From contig CAIOZY010000055.1 of the NCBI GenBank assembly GCA_903862935.1, positions 1-62,595 of the forward strand: 62,595 bases of DNA, given 5' to 3'. Each line of letters starts with the position of its first letter. Within the stretch, counting starts at the first letter, position 1. Made by a program: the position numbers and the translations under genes. The DNA is from an uncultured Opitutaceae bacterium (GTDB lineage Bacteria > Verrucomicrobiota > Verrucomicrobiia > Opitutales > Opitutaceae). Below the pieces are notes generated by a model. It saw nothing but the letters and a program-made list of their open reading frames with translations. It did not search any database and was not told the origin of the DNA. Shown here piece after piece: positions 1 to 9,456 of the stretch.

Positions 1-2
1 AG

Positions 3-122
3 TTTGCCAAGTGGCTGCCGCGCCAGCAGGCCGAGGCAGAGGAACAGGTTCGCAGGCCCCGGCCGGACGCCGCGGCCGCGGCGCCCCTGCGGCCCGGATC
101 CGAGCCCGAATTCAGCTTCTAG
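3..122 (+). CDS. C-terminal end of an unidentified protein (partial)
   Basis: An open frame enters from the left edge and ends at TAG 120-122. The 39 visible residues begin FAKWLPRQQAEAEEQVRRP and continue through an alanine- and proline-rich low-complexity tail to SEPEFSF. The ordinary amino-acid make-up of the start and the tight convergent spacing to the phosphatase stop (9 bases) suggest a real gene end rather than a shadow. No function can be assigned from so short a piece. Confidence 0.45.
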   Translation, partial: FAKWLPRQQAEAEEQVRRPRPDAAAAAPLRPGSEPEFSF

Positions 123-131
123 ATTCCGGTC

Positions 132-1448
132 CTACGACGAGCCCGGCACGACGAAGTCCGGATCCACCACGCGCCGGAGAAGCGCGTCAAACAGTTCCAA
201 GGGGGCATCGTAGCCGGGATACGGCCCGCTGCACTGCGGGATGAAGATCGGGGCGACCGCGGGCGGGTTTCCGGGGGTCAGGGGCTCGCCCGAGCGCATC
301 TGGTCCAGACTTTGGCAGACATAGTAGGCCCGAACGAGGAACGACCCGCCCGATGCGCCCTGGCGCAACTCGAAGACGAGGGCCCCACCAGGCAGGACAG
401 GATCGGGCTGCGTGCCGTCGAGCCACCAGGAGATCCCCAGAAGCCCCGCCAAATTGGCTAGGTTCGTGTCGTGGCCGACGACGACCACCATGCGCTCCCC
501 TACAGGACCGATCGCGCCATCCACCGGCCTGCCCGAGGCCGCCTGGTCGAGGGTTTGGCCGATGTGCTTGGCGAGGTTCGAGCCCTGAACCTGCGCGGGA
601 TAGAAGCTTGCCTGCGTGAGGTCAAAATAGAGCGAGTGAACGCGCATCAGCTCCATCAGGGTCTTCCGATCGGCCCGTCCCCATCCGACCCGGGACGCCG
701 GCATTCCGTCCGCATACTCAAGGACGAAGGTGTCCGCACAGCGTGCGGCGATCCTCAGGGGGCCTGTGAACCCCGCCACAGCGAGCGAGGCGGGATCCCC
801 GGCAAGCCTCTCCGGGACATCCCTAACGGCTATCTTTCCCGCGTGCGGCTTGGCGCCTGGCCCGAGGAGAACCCGGTCCAGGGAGTCGAAGGCGGAGCCG
901 CAGGCTGCGATGACAGTCCTGGGATCCCCCCCGATGCGGCCCAACAGGGCCGATGAGGCGAGCGCAGCGTCCGGATGCCCGAGACCCGCGCGGACCGGCT
1001 GGAAAAGGGGGTCGTGCTCACCCCTGGGCCGCGCCCGGATATTCGGGACTTGCCCGGGAATCAGGGTGGCCGCCAAATCCTGGGCGGTCTCAATCGTGCG
1101 GTCGTCGCTGTCGGTTCGGAAGGTGATCCGGCCGGTGTCCTCAGCGGCCCGACCGCTCAAGAGGCCCTGGTCGACGTAGAGAGAGTGGTAATAGGCCCCC
1201 ATGAGGCGCATCTGCTCCTTGCCGTGCGGGGTCAGCTGGCCCGGGCCAACCTCCCAGTCCGGCCAAGGCTCCGCGGCGTACTGGCCCATGGTCTGGTTCA
1301 GGTCGACCAGGGGCGATCGGACGCCGTGACGGGTCAGGATGATTGAAAGGACCGGCCGCGTCCGGTCCGCCCCGGGGGATTGGGCCCTTGCCCATGCGGC
1401 AAGGCCCGCGATCGCAAGAAAAAGGCAGAGAATCCTGAGCTTGGTCAC
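132..1448 (-). CDS. Secreted histidine acid phosphatase
   Basis: Branch-2 histidine phosphatase, a family of phosphomonoesterases that includes AppA-type phytases and glucose-1-phosphatase. The N-terminal catalytic motif RHGVRSP follows a signal peptide (KLRILCLFLAIAGLAAWARA), and the C-terminal proton-donor motif is GHDTN. About 438 residues from the chosen start is normal for the family. I chose GTG at 1448 because it opens directly on the signal peptide and has a purine-rich AGAAGAGGGA just upstream; a frame 14 codons longer (to 1490) adds an unlikely leader. It lies 157 bases downstream of the last TMTC gene on the same strand, so it may be the final cistron of that operon. The product should act in the periplasm. 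The substrate is unknown. Confidence 0.9.
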   Translation of the reverse strand: MTKLRILCLFLAIAGLAAWARAQSPGADRTRPVLSIILTRHGVRSPLVDLNQTMGQYAAEPWPDWEVGPGQLTPHGKEQMRLMGAYYHSLYVDQGLLSGRAAEDTGRITFRTDSDDRTIETAQDLAATLIPGQVPNIRARPRGEHDPLFQPVRAGLGHPDAALASSALLGRIGGDPRTVIAACGSAFDSLDRVLLGPGAKPHAGKIAVRDVPERLAGDPASLAVAGFTGPLRIAARCADTFVLEYADGMPASRVGWGRADRKTLMELMRVHSLYFDLTQASFYPAQVQGSNLAKHIGQTLDQAASGRPVDGAIGPVGERMVVVVGHDTNLANLAGLLGISWWLDGTQPDPVLPGGALVFELRQGASGGSFLVRAYYVCQSLDQMRSGEPLTPGNPPAVAPIFIPQCSGPYPGYDAPLELFDALLRRVVDPDFVVPGSS

Positions 1449-1605
1449 GATCCCTCTTCTGCCGTCTCCGATGGCGGCGATCCAGTCCAAACCGGAGGCG
1501 GCCGTTCCTTATTGGACGGCTTCGCAGGCCCCTCCGTCGCGGGTCGTCCCGATGCTGCGGGTGAATTTCTCCGCCGCCGTGTCGGTTCGCTTGCCCGGAG
1601 CCGGC

Positions 1606-3684
1606 TCAGCGGCTCCCGTCGATCCGATCGGCTTCCGCGAACTCAGAGCGGGCCTCCACGGCCAGGCCGGCCCCGTCCAGGGCCTGTGCGAGATTCCGGT
1701 GGTAGCCCGCGTTCCCGGGCTCGAGGGCGACCGCCGCCCGGAACTCGGAAACCGCCTCCGAGAAACGGCCTTCCCGCGCGAGTGCCGCTCCGAGATTGTT
1801 TCGGGGCGCGGGGTTCGAGGGCGCCAGGCGGACCGCATCCCGGTACCGGGAAATAGCCTCATCCCAGCGTCCCGCCGCAGCCAGGGCGACCCCGTAGTCG
1901 TACTGCGTCTCAAAGTCTTCCGGGTTCAGCGATGCCGCTTTTGAAAGCTCGGGCAGGGCCTCCTCAATCCGCCCCCCGGCCGCCAGTCCAGTCCCGAGGT
2001 TGTGATGGGCCGGCGCGAGTTCGGGATCGAGCTCCAGGGCCTTGCGAAACTCGGCGATCGCCTCCTTGATCCGCCCCATCCGCCGCAACGCGGCTCCGAG
2101 ATCGTTTCGGATTCCGGCATTGTCCGGCTCGGCCGCCAGGGCCCTGCGGTAGTGGGCCGCCGCGTCGGCAGGCCGGCCCCTCGCCTGCAACAGGTTTCCC
2201 CAGGCCACCTCGGCGTCCGGGTAACCCGGCCTGATCTCGAGAGCCCGGGAATACTGGGCCTGAGCCTCGTCGACGAGCCCCAGGTCCGCGCAGACCCGCC
2301 CCAGGGTGTAATTGATCTGCGGGTCAACGCCGTCCGGAGCCGCCTTTTCCAAAGTCGTCTTCGCTTCCTGCAACCTCCCCGCGTGATAGTACGCAGCCCC
2401 CAGGCCGTGGAGGGCCTCGGCGTCCCCGGGCCGCAGCGATGCAAGGTCGGTCCAGAGGGCGAGTTCGGTCCGGTAATCGAGGGTCCTGCTCCACGTGAGG
2501 AGGCCCAGGGCGAGGATAGCAGCCCCCAAGAGCAGGGCCAGGGCCCGCGGCCGGGCCCGGCCCACGGTCCACGCCCCGGCCACAATCCCGATCAGGACCG
2601 GCGCCAAGGCGAGATACATGCGGTGCTCGGCCAGGGCCTGCCTGCCTCCGGGCACAAGGGAGGTCGGAGCGAGGATTGCGAAGAAGAAGAACCCGAGGAA
2701 CCCGGCCGCCGACCGGCGAACCAAACCCCAGGTGGAGGCCCCGGCAAGGGCCAGCACCGCCAACCCGGCAGGAATCTGGCCCAGGGACGGCTCAAGCCCC
2801 TGAAGCCCATAGTCGATCACGAGCGGATGGGGCCACACGACAAGCCCCAGGTAGTGCAGGATCGCCGGGCCCTGGGAGGCCCAGTAGCGCAGGGCGTACG
2901 GACCGCCGTGGAATCCTGCGGTCCCTCCCCTGCCGTGGGCGCCGATGACCAGCAGTGCAAGGAGGATCCAGCCCGAGGCCAGCGCCGCGTGCACCCACCC
3001 GCGGCGGCGCCAGGGCTCCGCCCAGCTCTCGGACAGGAACACGGCGTCGAAGAGGAAGACAACGAGGGGTGCGGACACCATGACCTCCTTCGTCGCCATG
3101 CCCAAAAAGCAGCACGCCACCGATAGGGCGAACCAAGCCCGGCGCCGAGCTCCGCCCCCGGCTCCCCGGATGAAGGCGTAGAGGGTCGCCAGGTAAAGCA
3201 AACCCATCAGGGACTCCGCCCTCTGCACAACATAGGCGACCGACTCGGTCTGCAGCGGATGCACGGCCCACAGGGCCGCCACCGCCCAGCTGACGGCAAC
3301 CGGGGATTCAAACCGGGGCATCCAAGCCTGGAGGGTCCGGCAGACGATCCCGAACAGGGCCAGGCTCGCAAGGACGTGAACCAGCAGGTTCACCGCGTGG
3401 TAGCCCCGCACGTCCAGGCCCCCTGCGGCGTAGTTCAGGGCGAGGGTGAGGTTGAGAACCGGGCGCCCACTGACCGTGAGGCCGCCCTGGGGCGGGCTCA
3501 ACGGGGCCCCCAGGGGCCACAGGTGCCTCAGGCTCGCGTTGTCTACGATCGAGGCGGTGTCGTCGAAGAGGAAGACGCCGCCCAGACTTGCCGAGTAGAC
3601 CGCGATCCCGAGCCCGGCCAGGGCTATCGCCGGCAACCAGCCCCGAAGCACCGGGGCGCGGGTTCCTGCAGCGGGCGGGTTCAT
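1606..3684 (-). CDS. TMTC-like membrane glycosyltransferase with TPR array (T8)
   Basis: Eighth and last of the tandem family, 692 residues. The N-terminal half is a polytopic GT-C-type membrane domain and the C-terminal part (from about residue 400) is about eight TPR units. The luminal acidic pair typical of the family is intact (FDDT, residues 41-42). Class A signatures are present: LRHLWPLG, GRPVLNLTLALNYAAGG, HPLQTESVAYVVQRAESL, AEHRMYLALAP. Its ATG overlaps the stop of T7 by four bases (ATGA), so it is probably translationally coupled. The animal relatives TMTC1-4 transfer O-mannose to cadherins; the bacterial acceptor is unknown. Membrane-embedded, with the TPRs probably periplasmic. 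Confidence 0.85.
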   Translation of the reverse strand: MNPPAAGTRAPVLRGWLPAIALAGLGIAVYSASLGGVFLFDDTASIVDNASLRHLWPLGAPLSPPQGGLTVSGRPVLNLTLALNYAAGGLDVRGYHAVNLLVHVLASLALFGIVCRTLQAWMPRFESPVAVSWAVAALWAVHPLQTESVAYVVQRAESLMGLLYLATLYAFIRGAGGGARRRAWFALSVACCFLGMATKEVMVSAPLVVFLFDAVFLSESWAEPWRRRGWVHAALASGWILLALLVIGAHGRGGTAGFHGGPYALRYWASQGPAILHYLGLVVWPHPLVIDYGLQGLEPSLGQIPAGLAVLALAGASTWGLVRRSAAGFLGFFFFAILAPTSLVPGGRQALAEHRMYLALAPVLIGIVAGAWTVGRARPRALALLLGAAILALGLLTWSRTLDYRTELALWTDLASLRPGDAEALHGLGAAYYHAGRLQEAKTTLEKAAPDGVDPQINYTLGRVCADLGLVDEAQAQYSRALEIRPGYPDAEVAWGNLLQARGRPADAAAHYRRALAAEPDNAGIRNDLGAALRRMGRIKEAIAEFRKALELDPELAPAHHNLGTGLAAGGRIEEALPELSKAASLNPEDFETQYDYGVALAAAGRWDEAISRYRDAVRLAPSNPAPRNNLGAALAREGRFSEAVSEFRAAVALEPGNAGYHRNLAQALDGAGLAVEARSEFAEADRIDGSR

Positions 3685-5630
3685 CGGTTCTGCTCCCTCC
3701 TCCGAGCAAGTTCCTTCAGGGCCAGATCGAGGTTGTAGGTCACATCCCGGTCCGACGGGTTGATCGCCAGGGCGCGCCGGTACTCGGCGACCGCCTCCTC
3801 CGTCCGCCCGAGGTTCGCCAGGGCTGCTCCGAGGTTTGCGTGGAGGTCCCCGTCGCCGCCAAGGGAGTGAAGCGCCATCCTGTAGTGCGCCTCGGCCTCG
3901 GCCCAGCGGCCCAGGGAGGCCAAGGCGTTCCCCAGATTGAATTGGGACTCCGCCCGGTCGGGCTGGGCCTCTACGACCGCCCCGTACTCCCGGACCGACT
4001 CCTCCACGCGCCCCGCCTGGGAGAGGACCGCGGCCAGGTTGTTTCGGGCGTCAAGGTACCGCGGATCGAGTTCGAGCGCCCGGCGCAGGTGGGGGATCGC
4101 CTCATCCGGCCTTCCCGCCTGCGCGAGGGTCGCGCCAAGATTTGCCTCGGCCTCGGGGTAGGCCGGTCTGAATTGGATGGCCCCCTTGAACTCGGCCAAG
4201 GCCTCCTGGAGCCGGCCTGTCTGCGCCAACGCAAGCCCCAGGTTGTTGTGGGCCTCGGCGTACCGCGGCTCGAACTGCAGGGCCTTCCTGAAACAGGAAA
4301 TCGCCTCGTCCCGGCGCCCCGCCGACGCGAGGGCGACCCCCGCGTTCACCTGAACGTAGGGGCTTTCCGGGCTCTTGGCGACCGTGTCGAGCCAGAGGCT
4401 GACCTCGCTCGCGTAGAGCGCGTTGCGCCGGACGGTTGCCACCCCGAAACAGGCGCAAATCAGCGCCGCGGCTGCGGAAAAGGCCCAGACCTGCCGTGTC
4501 CTAAACTTGAGGCAGAGCGCCCAGAGAGCCCAGGCGGCGCCGGCTGCGATCGGGGCCAGGGCGAGATACATCCGGTGCTCGGCCACCGTCTGGCTGATCC
4601 CAGGGATGAGCGAAGTCGGGGCGAGGATTGCGAAGAACCACGCTCCCAGATAGCCCCAGGCCGACCTGCCCCAGAGGGCCGCCGCCGCGCCGGCGGCGAG
4701 CAGGAGGACGGCCGCCATCTGCGGGGCCACCTCGGCAAGGCCCGGCCAGCGCACCGGGTAGTAGAGGGAGAGGTGCGCGGGCCATACGGCGAGGCCCAGG
4801 TAGCGGACCGCCGCCGGAAACTGCGTCAGGACATACTGGCCCCAGGAAACCGGCATCTCAAAGCCCGAGGTGCCTCCCCGGCCGTGGGAGGAGAAGACGA
4901 GCACAGCCAGCGGGATCCAAGTCGCCGCGAGCGCCGCGTAATAGACCTTCCTGCGCCTCAGGGCGTCGATCCAGCTCCCTCCGCAGAAGGTGCGGTCGTA
5001 GAGCAGGACGAGCACCGGGGCCGAGACCATGACCTCCTTGGTCGCCATTCCCAGCAGACACGCAAGAACCGAGAGGGCGAGCCAGCCGCGCCCCGCGGGC
5101 TCGGACCCCTCCGAGCCCCGGATAAACCCGTACAGCGTCACAAGGTAAAGGAGCCCCATCAGCGACTCCGCCCGCTGGACTACGTAGGTCACCGACTCGG
5201 TCTGCAGCGGGTGCAGGGTCCACAGGAGCGCAGCGGCAGCGGCCACCAGAAGCGGGCCCTGGGGCGACCCGGCCGGAGGGATCCTTTCGAGGGTTCGCCG
5301 AACGATCCCGAACAGAGCCAATCCGGCCAGCACGTGGATCACGAGGTTCACCGCATGGTAACCCCGGGGGGCTAGCCCGCCGGCGGCGTAGTTGAGGGCG
5401 AGCGAGAGGTTGACCAGCGGCCGCCCCCCGACGGTCAGCCCGCCGTCCGAGGGCGGAGACAGGACCGGGCCCAGCGGCCAAAGGTGGCGGATCGTCGGGT
5501 TCGAGCAAATCGCGGGGATGTCCAGGAAGACAAACGGGGAGCCTGCGGTCCCGCAGTAGGCCGCGAGCGCAGCCAAGGCGACCAGGATCGCCGCAGCCGC
5601 AGTCCCCATGCCCCGTGAGGACGGCCTCAT
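3681..5630 (-). CDS. TMTC-like membrane glycosyltransferase with TPR array, altered acidic motif (T7)
   Basis: 649 residues, class A (IRHLWPLG, TVGGRPLVNLSLALNYAAGG, HPLQTESVTYVVQRAE, AEHRMYLALAPI). The start is ATG 5630, which overlaps the T6 stop as ATGA. The frame stays open far upstream of this ATG, but only as an out-of-frame reading of T6. The oddity is at residues 36-37: where the paralogues have FDD, this copy reads FLD (FVFLDIPAI), so the first aspartate of the presumed catalytic pair is a leucine. TPR units occupy the last 260 residues or so. It may be catalytically weakened, or a partner subunit for an active copy. Confidence 0.85.
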   Translation of the reverse strand: MRPSSRGMGTAAAAILVALAALAAYCGTAGSPFVFLDIPAICSNPTIRHLWPLGPVLSPPSDGGLTVGGRPLVNLSLALNYAAGGLAPRGYHAVNLVIHVLAGLALFGIVRRTLERIPPAGSPQGPLLVAAAAALLWTLHPLQTESVTYVVQRAESLMGLLYLVTLYGFIRGSEGSEPAGRGWLALSVLACLLGMATKEVMVSAPVLVLLYDRTFCGGSWIDALRRRKVYYAALAATWIPLAVLVFSSHGRGGTSGFEMPVSWGQYVLTQFPAAVRYLGLAVWPAHLSLYYPVRWPGLAEVAPQMAAVLLLAAGAAAALWGRSAWGYLGAWFFAILAPTSLIPGISQTVAEHRMYLALAPIAAGAAWALWALCLKFRTRQVWAFSAAAALICACFGVATVRRNALYASEVSLWLDTVAKSPESPYVQVNAGVALASAGRRDEAISCFRKALQFEPRYAEAHNNLGLALAQTGRLQEALAEFKGAIQFRPAYPEAEANLGATLAQAGRPDEAIPHLRRALELDPRYLDARNNLAAVLSQAGRVEESVREYGAVVEAQPDRAESQFNLGNALASLGRWAEAEAHYRMALHSLGGDGDLHANLGAALANLGRTEEAVAEYRRALAINPSDRDVTYNLDLALKELARRREQNR

Positions 5631-7450
5631 CGCGAAGCCCCTCCTGCGGCCGCTAGCGCCGCCTCGAGGCCACTCCTCGCATCGGGGTAGTCGGGCCTGA
5701 GGCGAAGCGCCTGCTTGTACTCGCCCACCGCCCGGGCGGTGTTCCCGGAGGAGAGAAGCGCCGTCGCGAGGTTCGCGTGGGCCTCGGCGCTGCCGGGTTC
5801 GATCGCAATCGCCTGCTCGAACTGCCGGATCGCCTCGTCCAGCCTGCCGTCCTCGCCAAAGATGCTGCCCAGATTGACGTGCGCCTCGACATACCCGGGC
5901 CTGAGGCGGAGCGCCTGCTCGAAAGCGGCCCTGGCCTCTTCCCTGTGCCCGACGGAGCGCAGCGCCATTCCGACGTCGTTGTAGGCCTCCGGATAGACGG
6001 GCTTCAACGTGAGCGCCCGCTCGAACTCCCGGATCGCCTCGTCGGGCCGGCCCTCGACAAAGAGGGAATTTCCCCGGTTCAGGTGCGCCTCCGGGTACTC
6101 CGGGCGCAGGCCCAGCGCCCGCTCGTAGTGGGCCATCGCGCCCGCGTTGTCCCCGCGCTGGAAGAGGGCTACCCCGACATTGTTGTGCGCAAAGGGGTTG
6201 TCCGGCCGCTTGGCCGCGGTGTCCCCCCACAGCGCCAGGTCGCTTGCATAGTCGCCGTTGCGCTGGACGGTCGCCGCGCCCAGCACCCCTCCCAGGGCGA
6301 GGACCGCCGCAACGCCTCCGGGGCCCTTGAGCCACCTGCGGAAAAACCAGACTCCGAACGCCACGATCGGGATCAGGGCAAGGTACATGCGGTGCTCGGC
6401 CAGGGTCTGGCGGTTTCCGGGCATGAGACTCGTGGGGGCGAGGATCGCAAAGAACCAAAGTCCCAGGAAGCCGAGGGCTGGCCTGCGGAAGAACCCCCAG
6501 ACGGTCGCGGCGGCGAGCCCGGCGATGGCCGCGGCCTCGGGCAGGACCGAGGCCGGAGTCTTCACCCACTCCGCGCCGTAGTCGAAGATGAGGGGATAAG
6601 GCCAGACCGCCAGGCGCAGGTAGGTCACGAGGGCTCCCGGCTGGGTGAGGGCGTATGCCCCCCAGGACACCTGGTCGAACCCGACGCTGCCGCCCCGGTT
6701 GCCCGCCGACAGGATGAGCCAACCCAGGAGGAGCCAGCCCGAGGCCAGGCCGAGGAGCACGCTCTTGCGGCGCCTCCAGCTCTCGGCAAAGGAGCCGGCA
6801 ATGAACGTCCGGTCGTACAGGAAGATGATCACGGGGGCCGACGCCATGACCTCCTTCGTCGCCATTCCGACAAGGCACGAGGCGACCGCCATCCCGTGCC
6901 ACAGGCCCCGGGTGCGCCCCTCGGACTCGGCCCCGCGGATGAAGGCGTAGAGGCTGCCCAGGTAGAAGAGCCCCATCAGCGACTCCGCCCGCTGGACGAC
7001 ATAGGTCACCGACTCGGTCTGCAGCGGGTGGAGGGTCCACAGGAGCGCGACCGCAAACCCGAGCAGGTCCGGTTCCTCGGCCCCGATCCGCGCAAAGGTC
7101 CGCCGGGCAATCCCGAGAAGCAGCAGGCCCGCCAGGGCGTGGATCGCCACATTGGTCGCCCGGTACCCGCGCACATCGAGACCTCCCGCGGCGTAGTTGA
7201 GCGCAAGCGACAGGTTGAGGACCGGCCTGCCCCCCACCGTCTGCCCCTCGGAGTGCGGCGGCGAAAGCGGGGCTAACGGGGGCCAGAGATGGCGCAGGCT
7301 CGGGTTTGCGACGATCGAGTCGGTGTCGTCGAAGACGAACGGGGATCCGAGGCTTCCCCAATACGCAGCGGCACACCCCAGGACAATTGCGACCGCGGCG
7401 AGCGGCAGGGCCCACCGCGGGATGAGGCCTGGCTGCGAACGGGCTGTCAT
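5627..7450 (-). CDS. TMTC-like membrane glycosyltransferase with TPR array (T6)
   Basis: 607 residues, class A. The first transmembrane segment is followed by FVFDDTDSIVANPSLRHLW with the intact acidic pair at 41-42. The HPLQTESVTYVVQRAE and AEHRMYLALIPI motifs are present and about seven TPR units follow. Start and stop both sit in four-base overlaps, with T5 upstream and T7 downstream, so this is an internal cistron of the operon. It is the closest relative of T7 and T8 by motif wording, which points to recent local duplication of this trio. Confidence 0.85.
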   Translation of the reverse strand: MTARSQPGLIPRWALPLAAVAIVLGCAAAYWGSLGSPFVFDDTDSIVANPSLRHLWPPLAPLSPPHSEGQTVGGRPVLNLSLALNYAAGGLDVRGYRATNVAIHALAGLLLLGIARRTFARIGAEEPDLLGFAVALLWTLHPLQTESVTYVVQRAESLMGLFYLGSLYAFIRGAESEGRTRGLWHGMAVASCLVGMATKEVMASAPVIIFLYDRTFIAGSFAESWRRRKSVLLGLASGWLLLGWLILSAGNRGGSVGFDQVSWGAYALTQPGALVTYLRLAVWPYPLIFDYGAEWVKTPASVLPEAAAIAGLAAATVWGFFRRPALGFLGLWFFAILAPTSLMPGNRQTLAEHRMYLALIPIVAFGVWFFRRWLKGPGGVAAVLALGGVLGAATVQRNGDYASDLALWGDTAAKRPDNPFAHNNVGVALFQRGDNAGAMAHYERALGLRPEYPEAHLNRGNSLFVEGRPDEAIREFERALTLKPVYPEAYNDVGMALRSVGHREEARAAFEQALRLRPGYVEAHVNLGSIFGEDGRLDEAIRQFEQAIAIEPGSAEAHANLATALLSSGNTARAVGEYKQALRLRPDYPDARSGLEAALAAAGGASR

Positions 7451-9456
7451 CGGGATTGCCCCTCGATCGCCCGGGCTCGGGCCAGGTTTTCCCGGGCCTC
7501 CGTGTACCCCGGCTTGAGCCGCACGGCCTCCTCGAAGTGGGCCCGGGCCTCGCCGATCCGTCCCCCGCGCGCGAGGAGCACGCCCAGATTGTTGTGCGCC
7601 TCGGCCGATCTCGGCGCGATCCTCAGGAGCTGCCCGTACCGTTCCAAAGCTTCCGATGTCCTGCCGGACTCGGCAAGCGCCCCGGCGAGGCTCAGCAGCG
7701 TCTCCACGGAATCCGGACGCGCCTTCAGGGAGGCATCAAGATGGGCAAGCGCCTCGTCGAGACGCCCGCACTGGGCCAGTGCGTTACCGAGGTTGTAGTC
7801 GGCCTCGGGATTTGCGGGCTTGAGCCGGAGAGCCGCCTCGTACTGGGCAATCGCCTCCGTATAGCGGCCCTGCCCCGCAAGCTGGACTCCGAGGTTGTTC
7901 CTGGCGCTGGCCAAGTTGTCCCTGGCCCCGCGGTCCCCGGGGTTCGCCCGGACGGTCACCTCGAGCAGGGCGATCCCCTCGGCAAGCTTTCCCTGCCGAA
8001 CAAGGACTCCGCCCAGGCTCGCCCGGGCGGCCGTGATGGAAGGTTTGATCCGCAGGGCCTCCGAGTACTCGGAGGCCGCGTCCGGGTTCCGCCCCATCTG
8101 CTCGAGTGCGATCCCGAGGTTAAAGTGGGCCTCGGCGTCGTCGGGATTGATCGCGATCGCCCACCGGAAGTGCGGGAGGGCCTCCGCCCTCTTGCCCCGC
8201 ATCAGGAGCGCCCGGCCCAGGTCGTTGTGGGCGGTCCAGGAGTCCGGATTGCGTCCCAAAGTGTAGTTCCAAAGCCCCTCCTCGTCATGGAAGACCGGGA
8301 CATAGCTGCGGGCCGCCCAGGCCAGGGCAGCAAGGCATGCGGCCGCAATCCCGGCGCGCAGCCACCGGCCGCCCCAGTCAAGCCTTCCCAGACCCGCCGC
8401 AGCGAGGCCCGCGGCGCCCGCAAGGGAGAGGTACGCGAAGTGGTCGGCAACGCGGGAAATCCTCACGTAGGCCATGGGGGCGATGCCAAGGACGGGGACC
8501 AAGTTGAGCAAGAACCATCCGAGGCCAAGGAGGCCGTGCCGGCCCCAGCCCGCGCGACGGGCCCACAGCCAGGCGACGGCGAGCACAGGTCCTGCCCAGG
8601 GAAGCAGGTCCGCCCAGCCGACCTCCGACAGGTCCCAGCGGGGGTAAATCGGCATCAGGGACCGCGGCCACGCGGCCTTGTCGAGGTAGAAGGCAATGGC
8701 CCGCCCCGCCCCGGCTAGCCGCTCGAGAGGGCCTCCCTGGAGGAGGTCCATGCCGGCGATCGCGCGCGTCTGCTGGAACCAGACCGTGACGGCCCCCAGG
8801 ACAAGCGACACCGCGAAGAATGGTGCCGCCCGGGCGATGTTCGCCCGGTCAATCTTCCCCCGCCTCCACCAAGAAAGGAGAAGGAGGAACACCGGCAGCA
8901 TCGCAACCGTCGTCTTGCAGAGCATCGCCGCCGCAAAGAGCCCGAGGGAGGCCCATCGCAGCCCGCGGGAATCATCCCCTCGGCCCTGCGCGTCCTCCGA
9001 GGCAATCCACCGGTCCAGGGCCAGGAGCACCAGGAGAAGCGAAAGGGGATTCTTCATCTCAGACACCCAGGCGACTGATTCGACCGCAACGGGGTGGACC
9101 GCGAAGGCGAGCGCCCCGAACCAGGCCAGGCCGACCCCCAGCCTCTCAAGGATCCTCCACAGGAGGAGGGCCGCCGCGGCGTGCAGCACCGCGCTGGTCA
9201 GGTGGTACCCCACGGGGTCGGAGCCCCAGAGCTGCCACTGGATCCACTGGACCGTGCTCTTGAGCGGAAAGTAATCAGGGCTCTGCGGGTTGAACCAGAT
9301 TCTCGCCAGGCCCGACGCGTCGCGGAGCATGGCGTTGTCCGTCACCTCCGGGGCGTCATCCCAGATCCATCCGCCCCGGATGGCCGGGGCGTAGACGGCG
9401 GCCACGGCAAGCGCGACCAAAGCGCCCCTAAGCAACGTGCGGGCTGTCTTGGTCAC
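7447..9456 (-). CDS. TMTC-like membrane glycosyltransferase with TPR array (T5)
   Basis: 669 residues, GTG start overlapping the T4 stop (GTGA). It belongs to class B: IWDDAPEVTDN with the acidic pair at 33-34, then YFPLKSTVQWIQWQLWG, HPVAVESVAWVSEMKN and a DHFAYLSLAG motif where class A has EHRMYLAL. About nine TPR units form the C-terminal 290 residues, the longest array of the set. It is the most divergent class B member: the HPVC..SEQKNTLS wording of T2-T4 is HPVA..SEMKNPLS here. Confidence 0.85.
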   Translation of the reverse strand: MTKTARTLLRGALVALAVAAVYAPAIRGGWIWDDAPEVTDNAMLRDASGLARIWFNPQSPDYFPLKSTVQWIQWQLWGSDPVGYHLTSAVLHAAAALLLWRILERLGVGLAWFGALAFAVHPVAVESVAWVSEMKNPLSLLLVLLALDRWIASEDAQGRGDDSRGLRWASLGLFAAAMLCKTTVAMLPVFLLLLSWWRRGKIDRANIARAAPFFAVSLVLGAVTVWFQQTRAIAGMDLLQGGPLERLAGAGRAIAFYLDKAAWPRSLMPIYPRWDLSEVGWADLLPWAGPVLAVAWLWARRAGWGRHGLLGLGWFLLNLVPVLGIAPMAYVRISRVADHFAYLSLAGAAGLAAAGLGRLDWGGRWLRAGIAAACLAALAWAARSYVPVFHDEEGLWNYTLGRNPDSWTAHNDLGRALLMRGKRAEALPHFRWAIAINPDDAEAHFNLGIALEQMGRNPDAASEYSEALRIKPSITAARASLGGVLVRQGKLAEGIALLEVTVRANPGDRGARDNLASARNNLGVQLAGQGRYTEAIAQYEAALRLKPANPEADYNLGNALAQCGRLDEALAHLDASLKARPDSVETLLSLAGALAESGRTSEALERYGQLLRIAPRSAEAHNNLGVLLARGGRIGEARAHFEEAVRLKPGYTEARENLARARAIEGQSR

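Noticed and set aside
3588-7276. Long plus-strand open frames (3588-5375, 5777-7276) opposite the TMTC genes
   Set aside because: They are Arg/Pro/Gly-rich mirror readings of GC-rich genes, with no domain or start-site support, while the minus strand encodes clear conserved families.
5631-7415. Upstream extension of the T7 frame into T6 (would give 1244 residues)
   Set aside because: The added part is an out-of-frame reading of T6 and starts at no plausible leader. ATG 5630 in an ATGA overlap fits the rest of the operon.
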